Shown: positions 28,312 to 37,881 of the stretch, in pieces
Numbering within the stretch: the stretch's first letter is position 1
How the letters are laid out: each line of letters begins with the position of its first letter
Assembly (NCBI RefSeq): GCF_000733775.1
Contig: NZ_JPOE01000002.1
Span: 2,170,001 to 2,234,000, forward strand
Reading direction: 5' to 3'
Length of the DNA stretch: 64,000 nucleotides
Source: Thiomonas sp. FB-Cd
Lineage (GTDB): Bacteria > Pseudomonadota > Gammaproteobacteria > Burkholderiales > Burkholderiaceae_C
Program-made: the position numbers and the translations under genes
The notes under the pieces: model-generated
Seen by the model: only the letters and a program-made list of their open reading frames with translations
Databases searched by the model: none
What the model was told of the DNA's origin: nothing

Positions 28312-30321
28312 TCAGCGCTGCGCGGAATTGTTGTTCTGCCGTTCCTGCAGGTTATGGCGGTACAGCGTACTTCGGTGCACGCCAAGCAGCCGCGCTGCCC
28401 GGCTGATATTGCCGCTGCATGAGGCAATCGCCGCATGAATGGCCGACTCCGTCAAAGCGCGCAACTCCGTCGCCTGTAGGCGTCCCTCGCCAGCGCCCTT
28501 CCTGGAGACGTCGACACTCGCCGATGGCCCCCACGTTGACCGCTGCCCTTGGCGCTTATCGCGCCACGCGTGCCGAATGTCATCCGGAAGATCGGCCACC
28601 TCAATACAACTGTCTGGTTCCGCCAGGGCAACGAGTGTTTGTGTGACCGCCACAAGTTGGCGCCAGTTGCCTGGCCACAAATACGACAAAAGTGCGTCTC
28701 GCGCCTGCGGGCTGAGCTGGATGCGGCGCGGCGACAACATCGACTGCAAAAATTCTTCAATGCGTGCCTGGCCGCCGGCCTGGTCTCGTAGGGCCGGCAA
28801 GCGGACCGTGAAATGCTGAAGCCGGTAATACAAGTCGGATCGGAAGCCCCCTTCGGCGGCCATCGCCTTGAGGTCACGATGTGTGGCACACACCAGGGCA
28901 AAATCGACCGGCTGCTGGCGTCCGCCGCCAAGGGGCTTGACCTCATGGTCCTGCAATACACGCAGAAGCCGCGCCTGCAGGGCCAGGGGCATATCGCCGA
29001 TCTCATCGAGAAACAGGACACCGCCATCCGCTTCTCGGATCAGACCCGACTGCCCTTTGCGCCGGGCCCCCGTAAACGCACCCTCCTCGTAGCCGAAGAG
29101 CTCCGCCTCGATCAGCCCCTCGGGCACCGCGGCGCAATTGACCGCCACAAAAGGGCCATCCCTGCGCTGGCCGCGCTTGTGCAACTGTCTGGCAAAAATC
29201 TCCTTGCCAACCCCGGACTCTCCAAGCACCAGAACCGGAATGCCGCAGTCCATGACGCGCACTGCGCGCTCAAGTTGCCCATCGCGCTCGGGGTCGCCGA
29301 TGATGGGAGCCCCTTGGGAGCGCCCATCCGGATGCACTGGCGCGCAAGCTACAGCTTTTAGATCGCCCGCACCATGCACTGCGGCCCCGTGCCCCACCCA
29401 ACCCGAAGCCCAGGACGCCGAGCGCCCCGGGCGCGCAAGCCAGGGATGAAGCGACAAATCAAACTGCTCGCAGTCCGTCGTTGGTAGTGCACCGAACAGA
29501 TCGTCGATGAAGCGACCACGCAGTTGCTCAAAGGTCATGCCCAGCACGCGCAGCGCGGCCCGATTCGCGCCGACGATCGATTCATTGCGGATCCACAGCA
29601 AAGCTTCACGGTGCGAACCGATCAAGGCCCGGTCATGCGCGAAGCGGAGGATTTCGGTATGCCTCGGCACGTTGTCCAGCGCCATGCGGTGCTCAATCAT
29701 CTGCGCTGCCATGCGCACAAGGCCAACCGTTTGCGGCTGAATGCAGCGAGGATCGCCGGAAACGTCGAGGACCCCCATGATCTGCCCGTCGGGCGCCAAA
29801 AGCGGCGCTGCCGTACAGCCCAGCGACGCGTTTTGTTCCAGATAATGCTGGGTCCCCAGGACGGTGATGGGGGAGATTTCCGTCAAGGCCGTCCCGATCG
29901 CGTTCGTGCCTCGATGGAGCTCGGACCAATCAACGCCCGGCATCAAGGCCACGCGCTGGGCCTTGCTCATAAAGGCATCGGATCCCGCTGCGTCGAGAAC
30001 CATGCCCTGCGGGTCGGCCAACAGGACAATGACACGCGAAGGCGATAACGCCTCGGCCAAGGCTTCCAGCTCGGGAAGGGCATGCCTGCGCAACCGCCCT
30101 TGCGCATCGCGCCGCCCGGATAATTCCTGGTGCGGCAAAGGCTCGGGGCTCTCGCTCAAAGTGGCGGAAATGCTGGCGCATCGGCGCCACGAACGTGCGA
30201 TGAGCTCCGGAATGAGCCCATCCGGGTTGCTGCCTTCTTCAAAAAAGCGCTGGCGCGCCAATTGCAGTTGCGTCGAAACTGGACTGATCTCGGCCTGATC
30301 AGACGGATGGGTACGGGCCAC
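28312..30321 (-). CDS. AcoR-like sigma-54-dependent transcriptional activator
   Basis: The 669-residue protein has a GAF-like sensor (about 80-215), a PAS-like segment (225-275), an AAA+ domain with Walker A GESGVGKE (367-374), the sigma-54 contact loop GAFTGA (414-419) and Walker B VLFLDE (435-440), and a Fis-type helix-turn-helix (ISRAARLLGVHRSTLYRH). This is the layout of AcoR, which activates aldehyde or acetoin dehydrogenase genes. It is divergent from the aldehyde dehydrogenase gene, with palindromic sites and a -24/-12-like promoter between them. The aldehyde or alcohol sensed is unknown. Confidence 0.93.
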   Translation of the reverse strand: MARTHPSDQAEISPVSTQLQLARQRFFEEGSNPDGLIPELIARSWRRCASISATLSESPEPLPHQELSGRRDAQGRLRRHALPELEALAEALSPSRVIVLLADPQGMVLDAAGSDAFMSKAQRVALMPGVDWSELHRGTNAIGTALTEISPITVLGTQHYLEQNASLGCTAAPLLAPDGQIMGVLDVSGDPRCIQPQTVGLVRMAAQMIEHRMALDNVPRHTEILRFAHDRALIGSHREALLWIRNESIVGANRAALRVLGMTFEQLRGRFIDDLFGALPTTDCEQFDLSLHPWLARPGRSASWASGWVGHGAAVHGAGDLKAVACAPVHPDGRSQGAPIIGDPERDGQLERAVRVMDCGIPVLVLGESGVGKEIFARQLHKRGQRRDGPFVAVNCAAVPEGLIEAELFGYEEGAFTGARRKGQSGLIREADGGVLFLDEIGDMPLALQARLLRVLQDHEVKPLGGGRQQPVDFALVCATHRDLKAMAAEGGFRSDLYYRLQHFTVRLPALRDQAGGQARIEEFLQSMLSPRRIQLSPQARDALLSYLWPGNWRQLVAVTQTLVALAEPDSCIEVADLPDDIRHAWRDKRQGQRSTWGPSASVDVSRKGAGEGRLQATELRALTESAIHAAIASCSGNISRAARLLGVHRSTLYRHNLQERQNNNSAQR

Positions 30322-30374
30322 GGCTGTCTCCTGTATCGGTCAACCATGACGAGCTGGCGACCAACCTCTAGTGC

Positions 30375-30438
30375 CGACAGTGTCGCACTCTCGCAAGCTC
30401 ATGTCATCTGTCGCAGGATGCGACAGTCCTTTGTCGCA
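30375..30438 (+). promoter_or_regulatory. Candidate activator binding sites (UAS) for the AcoR-like regulator
   Basis: Two palindromes lie here: CGACA-G-TGTCG (30375-30385) and CTGTCGC-AGGAT-GCGACAG (30408-30426). A further TGTCGCA half-site is at 30432-30438. Their shared TGTCGCA core and position 120-180 bases before the -24/-12-like promoter fit a sigma-54 enhancer. Confidence 0.65.
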
Positions 30439-30543
30439 AAAAGCCGAAGAAAGAGCCACGGCATATCTTCGGGTATTGCCTAATCCTAATTCGTAACCTT
30501 TTGATTTTTCATGTGAATTATTAGGTTACAACCCGGCATGTGT

Positions 30544-30560
30544 TTGGCACGATTCCTGAT
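30544..30560 (+). promoter_or_regulatory. Candidate sigma-54 (-24/-12) promoter of the aldehyde dehydrogenase gene
   Basis: TTGGCACG-ATTC-CTGAT matches the -24 half of the RpoN consensus fully (TTGGCACG) and the -12 half partly (two mismatches to TTGCW). It lies 60 bases before the ATG at 30620 and downstream of the TGTCGCA sites. Confidence 0.5.
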
Positions 30561-30619
30561 ACGTAAGGGATAACTGCAACGGCAGTTGAATTCTCTTCCA
30601 TGCAATACAGGAGACGCCC

Positions 30620-32140
30620 ATGGATATGCTTGAACCCGGAAAGTTTGGCACCGCAGTTCCCTTCAAGAAGCGGTATGGCAATTTCATCGGCGGCAAGTGG
30701 CTAGAACCCGCAAGCGGCCAGTATTTCGACAATGTCACGCCCGTGACGGGGCAGGTGTTCTGTGAGGTACCACGCTCCAACGCCGAGGATATCGAACGCG
30801 CTCTTGACGCGGCGCATGCGGCCAAGGCGGCCTGGGGCAAGACTTCGCCAGCCGAACGCGCGGGCATCCTGAACCGTATTGCGGACCGGATGGAGGAAAA
30901 CCTTCCGATGCTGGCCGCGGCGGAAACCTGGGACAACGGCAAACCCATTCGCGAAACCACGGCGGCTGACCTGCCCCTGGCGATCGACCACTTCCGCTAT
31001 TTCGCCGGCTGTATTCGCGCGCAGGAAGGCACCGTGGCGGAAATCGACCACGAAACGTATGCCTACCACTTCCATGAGCCGCTGGGCGTCGTGGGACAAA
31101 TCATTCCCTGGAACTTCCCGATCCTGATGGCGGTGTGGAAGATCGCGCCCGCTTTGGCCGCAGGCAACTGCGTCGTGCTCAAGCCCGCCGAGCAGACACC
31201 TGTCAGCATTCTCGTGCTGATGGAGTTGATTCAGGACCTGTTGCCCCCGGGCGTTCTCAACGTCGTCAACGGCTTTGGCCTGGAAGCCGGCAAACCGTTG
31301 GCGTCGAACAAGCGCATTGCCAAGATCGCCTTTACAGGGGAGACCACGACAGGCCGCCTGATCATGCAATATGCCAGCCAGAACATCATCCCGGTCACGC
31401 TGGAGCTTGGCGGCAAGTCCCCGAACGTCTTTTTCGAGGACGTCATGGCCCGTGACGACGGCTTCCTGGACAAAGCCGTCGAGGGCTTCGTGATGTTCGC
31501 GCTGAATCAAGGGGAAGTCTGCACCTGTCCCTCCCGCGCATTGATCCAGGAATCGATCTATGACCGGTTCATGGAACGCGTGCTCAAGCGTGTTGCCGCG
31601 ATCAAGCAGGGCAACCCCCTGGATCCCCAGACCATGATCGGCGCCCAAGCCAGCAGTGAACAACTGGACAAAATCATGTCCTACATGGACATTGGCCGTC
31701 AGGAGGGCGCAAAGGTCCTAGCCGGCGGCGCCAGAGCCGAATTCGATGGCGACCTCAAAGGCGGCTATTACGTCCAGCCGACGGTCTTCCTGGGCCACAA
31801 CAAGATGCGGATTTTCCAGGAGGAAATCTTCGGCCCCGTCGTGTCCGTCACAACGTTCAAGAATGAAGCGGAAGCCCTCGACATCGCCAACGACACCCTC
31901 TATGGGCTGGGCTCTGGCGTCTGGACCCGCGACATGAACACCGCCTTCCGCATGGGGCGCGGCATTCAGGCCGGGCGTGTGTGGACCAACTGCTATCACG
32001 CCTATCCGGCGCACGCGGCATTCGGGGGCTACAAGCAATCGGGCATCGGGCGTGAGACCCACAAGATGATGCTTGATCACTACCAGCAGACCAAGAATTT
32101 GCTGGTGAGCTACAGCGAAAACAAACTGGGATTCTTCTAA
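30620..32140 (+). CDS. NAD-dependent aldehyde dehydrogenase, AcoD-like
   Basis: The 506-residue enzyme oxidises aldehydes to acids. It has [29 protein letters not shown], the Glu motif [11 protein letters not shown] and the catalytic Cys301 in [11 protein letters not shown], the pattern of acetaldehyde dehydrogenase AcoD/ExaC. It probably removes aldehyde made by the PQQ alcohol dehydrogenases that follow. The start at 30620 follows an AGGAGA sequence. Expression is likely controlled by the divergent sigma-54 activator. Confidence 0.95.
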   Translation: MDMLEPGKFGTAVPFKKRYGNFIGGKWLEPASGQYFDNVTPVTGQVFCEVPRSNAEDIERALDAAHAAKAAWGKTSPAERAGILNRIADRMEENLPMLAAAETWDNGKPIRETTAADLPLAIDHFRYFAGCIRAQEGTVAEIDHETYAYHFHEPLGVVGQIIPWNFPILMAVWKIAPALAAGNCVVLKPAEQTPVSILVLMELIQDLLPPGVLNVVNGFGLEAGKPLASNKRIAKIAFTGETTTGRLIMQYASQNIIPVTLELGGKSPNVFFEDVMARDDGFLDKAVEGFVMFALNQGEVCTCPSRALIQESIYDRFMERVLKRVAAIKQGNPLDPQTMIGAQASSEQLDKIMSYMDIGRQEGAKVLAGGARAEFDGDLKGGYYVQPTVFLGHNKMRIFQEEIFGPVVSVTTFKNEAEALDIANDTLYGLGSGVWTRDMNTAFRMGRGIQAGRVWTNCYHAYPAHAAFGGYKQSGIGRETHKMMLDHYQQTKNLLVSYSENKLGFF

Positions 32141-32226
32141 CCATGAGCGTGCGGTCCGTCCCGGGGCCCTTTGGCTGCCGAAACGGACCGCCGCATGCTG
32201 CCAAACACGGAAGCGGGGAGGATGAA

Positions 32227-32628
32227 ATGAGCGACTCGGTGCCCGACGCGGCCACAGTGGTGGAACAAGTGACTGCCACGCCTGCGGCCCTTGCTCTGAT
32301 CGAGCAGTTACGCAAGGTTCACGGTGATCTGATGTTCCACCAGTCGGGAGGCTGCTGCGACGGCAGCGCACCCATGTGCTACCCGGATGGCGAGTTTCAG
32401 GTCGGCGACGCTGATCACCTGCTGGGTCACATCGGCGGGATGCCCTTCTACATCAGCGAATCCCAGTTCGCGTACTGGCAGCACACCCAGCTCATCATCG
32501 ACGTCGTTCCTGGTCGTGGCGGCATGTTTTCCCTCGAAGGCCCCACCGGGCAGCGTTTCTTGACGCGCTCGCGGCTGTTCACCGATACAGAATGGAACAG
32601 TCTTCGAAGCGCAGACAGGGTCCGGTAG
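32227..32628 (+). CDS. DUF779 protein
   Basis: The 133-residue protein has the DUF779 signature MFHQSGGCCDGSAPMC followed by FYISESQFAYWQHTQLIIDVV. DUF779 genes are regularly found beside AcoD-type aldehyde dehydrogenases; the Cys-rich motif suggests metal or thiol chemistry, but function is not known. ATG 32227 with GGGAGGATGAA just upstream is preferred to an in-frame ATG at 32143, which lies 2 bases after the aldehyde dehydrogenase stop. Confidence 0.88.
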   Translation: MSDSVPDAATVVEQVTATPAALALIEQLRKVHGDLMFHQSGGCCDGSAPMCYPDGEFQVGDADHLLGHIGGMPFYISESQFAYWQHTQLIIDVVPGRGGMFSLEGPTGQRFLTRSRLFTDTEWNSLRSADRVR

Positions 32629-32742
32629 GTAAAAGCCCGATTGGAAGCAAGGCAAGCCAGCCTACTGTCAATAGGTGCTCAAACCGCACCATCCATTTTC
32701 CATGCATGAATTTATGACTTCTTTTAATCATCGGAGACAACT

Positions 32743-32766
32743 ATGAGAACCCGAAAAAAGTATTGA
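32743..32766 (+). other. Leader start with A AAA AAG slip site
   Basis: ATG 32743 follows GGAGACAACT and encodes MRTRKKY before TGA at 32764-32766. The heptamer A-AAA-AAG (32754-32760) is the classic bacterial -1 frameshift signal. A -1 slip continues as VLRHSLRFAV, completing a signal peptide for the PQQ dehydrogenase. A missing A in the run would have the same effect. Confidence 0.6.
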
Positions 32767-34454
32767 GGCATAGCCTTCGCTTTGCCGTGGTCGCTGGCAT
32801 TCTTGGCGTGTCGACGCTTGCGATGGCGGATTATCCCGCCGTCACCCAAGACAAGCTCGACAACGCGTCCAAGAGCACTGACTGGTTGACGTATTACCAC
32901 TCTTACGGTGGTGAGAGTTTTTCGCCGGCCAAACAAATCGGCGCGGCCAATGTCAAGCACCTGAAGATGGTTTGGTCGCACAAATTTCCGGCCGACTTGA
33001 CGCAGGGCTTTGAGGCAACGCCGATTGTCAACGGCAACTATATGTTTGTCACAACGCCCAAGGATCTCGTTTACGCGTTTGATGCGACGACCGGGAAAAA
33101 AATCTGGAGCTATAACCCCAACCTGCCCCAGATTGCCTACAAGACTGTCTGCTGCGATGTCGTCAACCGTGGCGTTGCCTTGTATGGCGATGACTTGTTC
33201 GTTGCCATGCTGAGCGGCGAAGTGGCGTCATTCAATGCGCAGACCGGGCAGATCAACTGGAAAAAGCAGCTCTTCGATCCGGGTGTCGGCTATGCATTTT
33301 CCTTGGCTCCGCTGGCCGTGGATGGAAAAATCATGGTCGGGAGCGCTGGCGGCGAATATGGTGCACGCGGGTTCATTGCGGCGCTTGACGCTAAAACAGG
33401 TGACACCGTATGGAAAACCTACACAGTACCGTCACCCGATGAAAAAAATGGCGATACGTGGCCTAAGGGCATGTACCTTCATGCAGGGTCACCTGCCTGG
33501 TTGACCGGCACCTACGACCCGGAGAGCAAGACGCTGTACTGGGGTGTTGGCAATCCAGGACCCTGGCTCGCCGAATTACGGCCCGGGAAAAATCTGTACT
33601 CCGATTCGCTTCTGGCGCTCGACGCCAATAAAGGCGATATCAAATGGTATTTCCAATACACACAGCATGATTCCTGGGATTATGACGGCGTCAACACCGC
33701 ACTCAAGGCAAACATCAAATACGAAGGCAAAGATTATCATGCTCTAATCCACGCTGACCGCAACGGCTATTTCATTGCGATCGACCGCGACACGGGCAAA
33801 CTGATCTATGCGAAGCCCTTTGTGAAAACCGAGTCCGTGACTGGCTACAACGCCCAGGGGGAATCGATCAATGATCCCTCGAAATACCCGAAAATCGGCA
33901 CAACCGTCAAAACCTGCCCGGAATTCCTAGGTGGCAAGAACTGGTGGTCGATGTCGTACGACCCCGAGACCCACATCGCTGTGGTCCCGAGCCTTCATGC
34001 CTGCGGGACCTACAACGGGACCAAGGTGAGCTATATGCAGGGCCTGCCCTATCTGGGCGAAGGCTTTGGGATCGTTCCTGAACCTGGCAGCAAAGGCTAT
34101 GGCGAGGTCCAAGGCATTGACGTCAACACCGGCAAGAAGGTCTGGGGCCATTGGAGCAAGATGCCATGGAACGGCGGCGTCACGACCACTGCGGGTGGCA
34201 TCGCGTTCTCGGGTTCGCTCAAAGGCCACCTGTATGCCTTTGACACGAAAACGGGCAAAGTCCTTTGGAAGAGTCCGAAACTTGCCAGTGGCATCGTGGC
34301 CCAACCGTCCGTCTACGAGGTCAACGGGAAGGAATATGTAGCGATCCTCGCCGGCTATGGTGGCGCCAACCCGATCTGGGGCGGCCCGATGGCGACCATG
34401 ACCAAGGATGTACCCCGTGGCGGCACGCTTTACGTATTCAGCTTGAATGACTAA
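32763..34454 (+). CDS. PQQ-dependent methanol/ethanol dehydrogenase, lanthanide-type signature
   Basis: This periplasmic quinoprotein oxidises primary alcohols. Numbered from TTG 32763 it has the adjacent-cysteine disulfide Cys130-Cys131 that caps PQQ, metal ligands Glu198 (AGGEYG) and Asn264 (VGNPGPW), and WDYDGVN with catalytic Asp306 plus Asp308. The extra Asp is the mark of lanthanide enzymes (XoxF, PedH). A signal peptide ends at AMA-DY. The TTG has no ribosome site. A good site (GGAGA) precedes ATG 32743, which reads MRTRKKY then stops, unless one base is added or the ribosome slips -1 on AAAAAAG, giving a normal signal peptide. Substrate range is unknown. Confidence 0.93.
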   Translation: MRHSLRFAVVAGILGVSTLAMADYPAVTQDKLDNASKSTDWLTYYHSYGGESFSPAKQIGAANVKHLKMVWSHKFPADLTQGFEATPIVNGNYMFVTTPKDLVYAFDATTGKKIWSYNPNLPQIAYKTVCCDVVNRGVALYGDDLFVAMLSGEVASFNAQTGQINWKKQLFDPGVGYAFSLAPLAVDGKIMVGSAGGEYGARGFIAALDAKTGDTVWKTYTVPSPDEKNGDTWPKGMYLHAGSPAWLTGTYDPESKTLYWGVGNPGPWLAELRPGKNLYSDSLLALDANKGDIKWYFQYTQHDSWDYDGVNTALKANIKYEGKDYHALIHADRNGYFIAIDRDTGKLIYAKPFVKTESVTGYNAQGESINDPSKYPKIGTTVKTCPEFLGGKNWWSMSYDPETHIAVVPSLHACGTYNGTKVSYMQGLPYLGEGFGIVPEPGSKGYGEVQGIDVNTGKKVWGHWSKMPWNGGVTTTAGGIAFSGSLKGHLYAFDTKTGKVLWKSPKLASGIVAQPSVYEVNGKEYVAILAGYGGANPIWGGPMATMTKDVPRGGTLYVFSLND

Positions 34455-34504
34455 ATGATTGCGGCCAATCATTGAAAAAACGGAGGGCGCCATTGCTGGC
34501 GCCC
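34455..34504 (+). promoter_or_regulatory. Two hairpins between PQQ dehydrogenase and downstream gene
   Basis: AATGATTG-CGGC-CAATCATT starts within the dehydrogenase stop region and is followed by GAAAAAA. A second perfect stem GGGCGCC-ATTGCT-GGCGCCC occupies 34485-34504. Neither has a long T run, so partial termination or mRNA stabilisation, giving more dehydrogenase than downstream products, is more likely than a full stop. Confidence 0.5.
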
Positions 34505-34525
34505 TTCCCAACCAAGGTTTTAATC

Positions 34526-35743
34526 ATGTTTAATGCATTGCATCATCGCCCCAAGCTGCCCATGATCCTCGCGATTCTTTCCGCAGGATGGTCGATAAGC
34601 AGCATCAATGCTCAGGCTCATGCGGTCAAAGTGTGCGCGTTTCCCCAGAGTCCGACAAAGTCGATTGACGCCGAGGTCGCCCATGCCGTATTCAGGCAAA
34701 TGGCATTACCCTACACAACCGTTGACCTTCAGGCAGAATTAGGAAAGCGTGCCACATCGGATGTCGAAGTGGCCAATCTTCTGCGGAAAACCTGCGACGT
34801 TTTCATGGGCGTGCCGATTGCGAAGAGTGACCAGCAATTTAAGAGTCACACGACTGTATCAATCCCCTATCTTGACGCCGACTTCGTCAAATTCAGCATG
34901 GCCAATGAAGGCAAAAATCAACAGGGGCGCGGTGTTGTTGCGGTCGCCTACAAGAGCCCTGCGCAATTTATCGCGGTTGAAGAGAAAGATGCGAATTTCG
35001 ATGTCGAAAACACGCCGGATGATGTCATCAAAGCCGTCGTCGATGGAAAAACCGAATATGGCATTGCGTGGTACCCGAGTCTTGTCGCGTATCAAAATGC
35101 GCATCCGGAAGTCCGTTTCCACGCACAGCAGACGCACACGAACATTTCGAATTGGAAGTTGAGCTTTATCGCCAATGATCGAAATCGTGCTCTTGCATCC
35201 CGAATTACCAATGCAATCCACGCATTGTCAACATCAGGAACATTGGATGGCATCACCGGCCCCTGGGCCTATAAGAAATCGGGGTTTGAGTATCGCGCAA
35301 CCCTCCATCCTGCGCTGACACCGGCTGTGTATTACCCGACTCGGAGCAACGATCCCGATGCGTACCGGGTGATCCGCGTATCCGACACGGCAGCATCCGA
35401 TCAGCAGGCCAACTTTTCAGCCGATCAGGTTGGGCCCGGAAAGACAGCCTACGCAGCCGAGTGCGCAATGTGCCACGGCGATCATCTGGAAGGCCGAACA
35501 GCACCAGCGCTGGCCGGCCAGGGCTTTGCACCGCGGACCAATTCCACGATGACGATTGGCGGCATTTACCAGTACATGACAACCAATATGCCTGCAGAAA
35601 AACCAGGCAAGCTCAAACCAGGGGAGTACGCGAACATCATGGCTTACTTGCTGCACGAAAACGGTTACGCGCCTTCAGGAAAGGCGCTTTCTCCGGAGAC
35701 TGCAGGGGACGATCAACAGCAGTTCGACTCGTTTGTCAAATGA
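34526..35743 (+). CDS. Fusion of XoxJ-like periplasmic binding domain and cytochrome c
   Basis: The 405-residue exported protein has a signal peptide (to about residue 32), then a solute-binding-protein fold (34-255) of the kind found as XoxJ/MxaJ beside methanol dehydrogenases, starting VKVCAFPQSPTKSIDAEVAH. A class I cytochrome c domain follows, with heme motif CAMCH (313-317) and probable axial Met355. XoxJ is thought to help activate the dehydrogenase, and XoxG-type cytochromes accept its electrons; here both are in one chain. ATG 34526 follows AAGG. Its stop overlaps the next ATG as ATGA. Confidence 0.85.
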   Translation: MFNALHHRPKLPMILAILSAGWSISSINAQAHAVKVCAFPQSPTKSIDAEVAHAVFRQMALPYTTVDLQAELGKRATSDVEVANLLRKTCDVFMGVPIAKSDQQFKSHTTVSIPYLDADFVKFSMANEGKNQQGRGVVAVAYKSPAQFIAVEEKDANFDVENTPDDVIKAVVDGKTEYGIAWYPSLVAYQNAHPEVRFHAQQTHTNISNWKLSFIANDRNRALASRITNAIHALSTSGTLDGITGPWAYKKSGFEYRATLHPALTPAVYYPTRSNDPDAYRVIRVSDTAASDQQANFSADQVGPGKTAYAAECAMCHGDHLEGRTAPALAGQGFAPRTNSTMTIGGIYQYMTTNMPAEKPGKLKPGEYANIMAYLLHENGYAPSGKALSPETAGDDQQQFDSFVK

Positions 35744-37878
35744 CGGGGCGCGTCGGACTTCTCCACAGCCGATCCCTCAACTACGCGAAATCGTTCATTG
35801 CCGCTGGCCTGTTTCAGGCCGGCGTGGTGCATGCGCAGCAGGTTGTGCATGGCGAGGCTGCGCAGCGGCCTGTGGCGGCGGCCAGCGCGGTGCAGTCGCT
35901 GGCGCCGGTGACGGTGCAGGGGGTGGCGTATGGGGCGGGGGCGGTGGCGCTGCCGTCGACGATCACGGTGCTGGGGCGGCGGGCGCTGACGCAGGGTCAG
36001 GCGCAGGTCAACCTGAGCGAGAGCCTTGGGCAGGTACCGGGGCTGATCGTGAACAACCGGCAGGACTATGCGCAGGACATGCAGGTGTCGATCCGTGGCT
36101 TTGGGGCGGACGCGCCGTTCGGGGTGCAGGGGGTGTACATGACGCTGGACGGCATCCCGCTGACGATGCCCGACGGGCAGGGCCAGTCGCAGATCATGAA
36201 CCTGGCCACGCTGGGGGCATGAAGATCATCAAGGGTCCGTTTGCGGCGCTGTATGGGAATGCGGCCGGGGGCGTGATCCAGGCGTACACGCGCGATGCGC
36301 CGGATCCGCCGAGCGTGAGCCTGCGCAGCTGGGTGGGGGCCTGGGGCAGCCGCCAGAGCACGCTGGTGGGCGGGGGCACGAGCGGGGGCGTCAGTGGCGT
36401 GGCCGGGCTGACGGATTTCCGCACCGATGGCTGGCGCCAGCACAGCGCGGCCACGCGCAGGCAGTTCAACGGCACGCTGAGCTGGCGTGCGCATGGCGAT
36501 GACCGCTTCAGCCTGGTGTTCAACGCCCTGAACCAGGATGCGCAGGACCCGGGGGGCTGACGCGCGCGCAGCTGCAGGCGGACCCGCAGCAGGTGGATGC
36601 AGCGGTGCTGCAGTATGACGCCCGCAAGAGCGTGCGCAACCGTCAGGCCGGGCTGGTGTGGGAGCATCGCGTGGATGCGCAGGACACGCTGCGGCTGAGC
36701 GCGTACGGGGGCACGCGGCACATCGTGCAGTACCTGCCGTTCAGCGGCAGCTTTGGTTTGTCCGCCGGCGGGGTGGTGGATCTGCAGGATCACTTCGGGG
36801 GCACCACGGCGGCGTTCACGCATGCCGGGGAGCTGCAGGCGCGCCCCTACACGGTGGCCGCCGGGCTGGACTATGCGCGCGAGAACGAATACCGCAAGGG
36901 TTACGTCAACGCGCTGGGCACCCAGGGGGCGCTGCGCAACGACCAGTACAACACCGTGGACAACGTGGCGCAGTACGTGCAGGCGCACTGGGCGCTGAGC
37001 ACGCGGCTGTCGCTCAGCGGCGGGGTGCGGCACGATGCCGTGCGCTTTGATTCGATGAACGCCGCCGACGCGCCCTTCAGCCCGGCACCGGGGGCGGCGC
37101 CGACTACAGCAGCACCGATCCGGTGGTGGGGCTGCTGTACAAGCTCAGCCGCCACAGCAGCGTGTATGCCGATTACGGCCACGGGTTCGTCACGCCCACG
37201 TTCTACCAGCTGGCCTACCGGCCCGATGGCCAGCCGGGGCTGAACTTTGCGCTGCAGCCCATGCACCTGCACAACGCCGAGGTGGGGCTGCGCAGCACCC
37301 TGGGGGCGGTGCGGCTGGAGGCCTCGGTGTATGACATCACCACCGACAACCAGATCATCGTCAACAGCTCCGTCAAAGGGCGCACCACCTATGTCAACGC
37401 CGGCAGCACGCGGCGCGACGGGGTGGAGCTCAGCGCGGACGCGGCGCTGGCGGCACACCTCAGCGCGCGCCTGGCCTACAGCCTGATCCGCGTGCGCTTC
37501 ACCGGCGGCCCGTACAACGGCAACACGCTGCCCGGGGTGCCGCGCCAGCAGCTGTATGCGGGGCTGAGCTGGCGTCCGCCGCTGCCCGGTGCGGCGCTGC
37601 AGGGCTTTTACACCACGCTGTCGGCGCTGGTGCGCAGCCAGGTGTTTGTCGACGCGCGCAACAGTGATGCGGCCCAGGGCTACGGGGTGCTGGACTGGGC
37701 GGCGGGGGTGCGGCAACGCCACGGGGCGTGGCGTCTGTCGGAGTTCGTGCGGGTGGACAACGTGCTGGACCGCAACTATGTGGCCGCCGTGGTGATCGCC
37801 GACAGCAACGGGCGCTACTTCGAGGCGGCCCCGGGACGCAACGCCATGGTGGGCGTGCAGCTCACGCGGGGCTTCTGA
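35740..37878 (+). pseudogene. TonB-dependent outer-membrane receptor 1, frameshifted
   Basis: Four consecutive reading-frame pieces form one receptor of about 710 residues. A signal peptide ends near VVHAQQ. The plug has LSESLGQVPGLIVNNRQDYA and VSIRGFGADAPFGVQGVYMT, and the barrel ends VVIADSNGRYFEAAPGRNAM-VGVQLTRGF, a typical C-terminal strand. Frame changes occur at about 36217, 36557 and 37091, each in a G run and each repaired by one extra G. The start ATG overlaps the stop of the XoxJ-cytochrome gene, which ties it to the PQQ operon. Likely cargo is a metal complex or organic ligand; lanthanide uptake is inference from context. Confidence 0.85.
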
Positions 37879-37881
37879 GCC

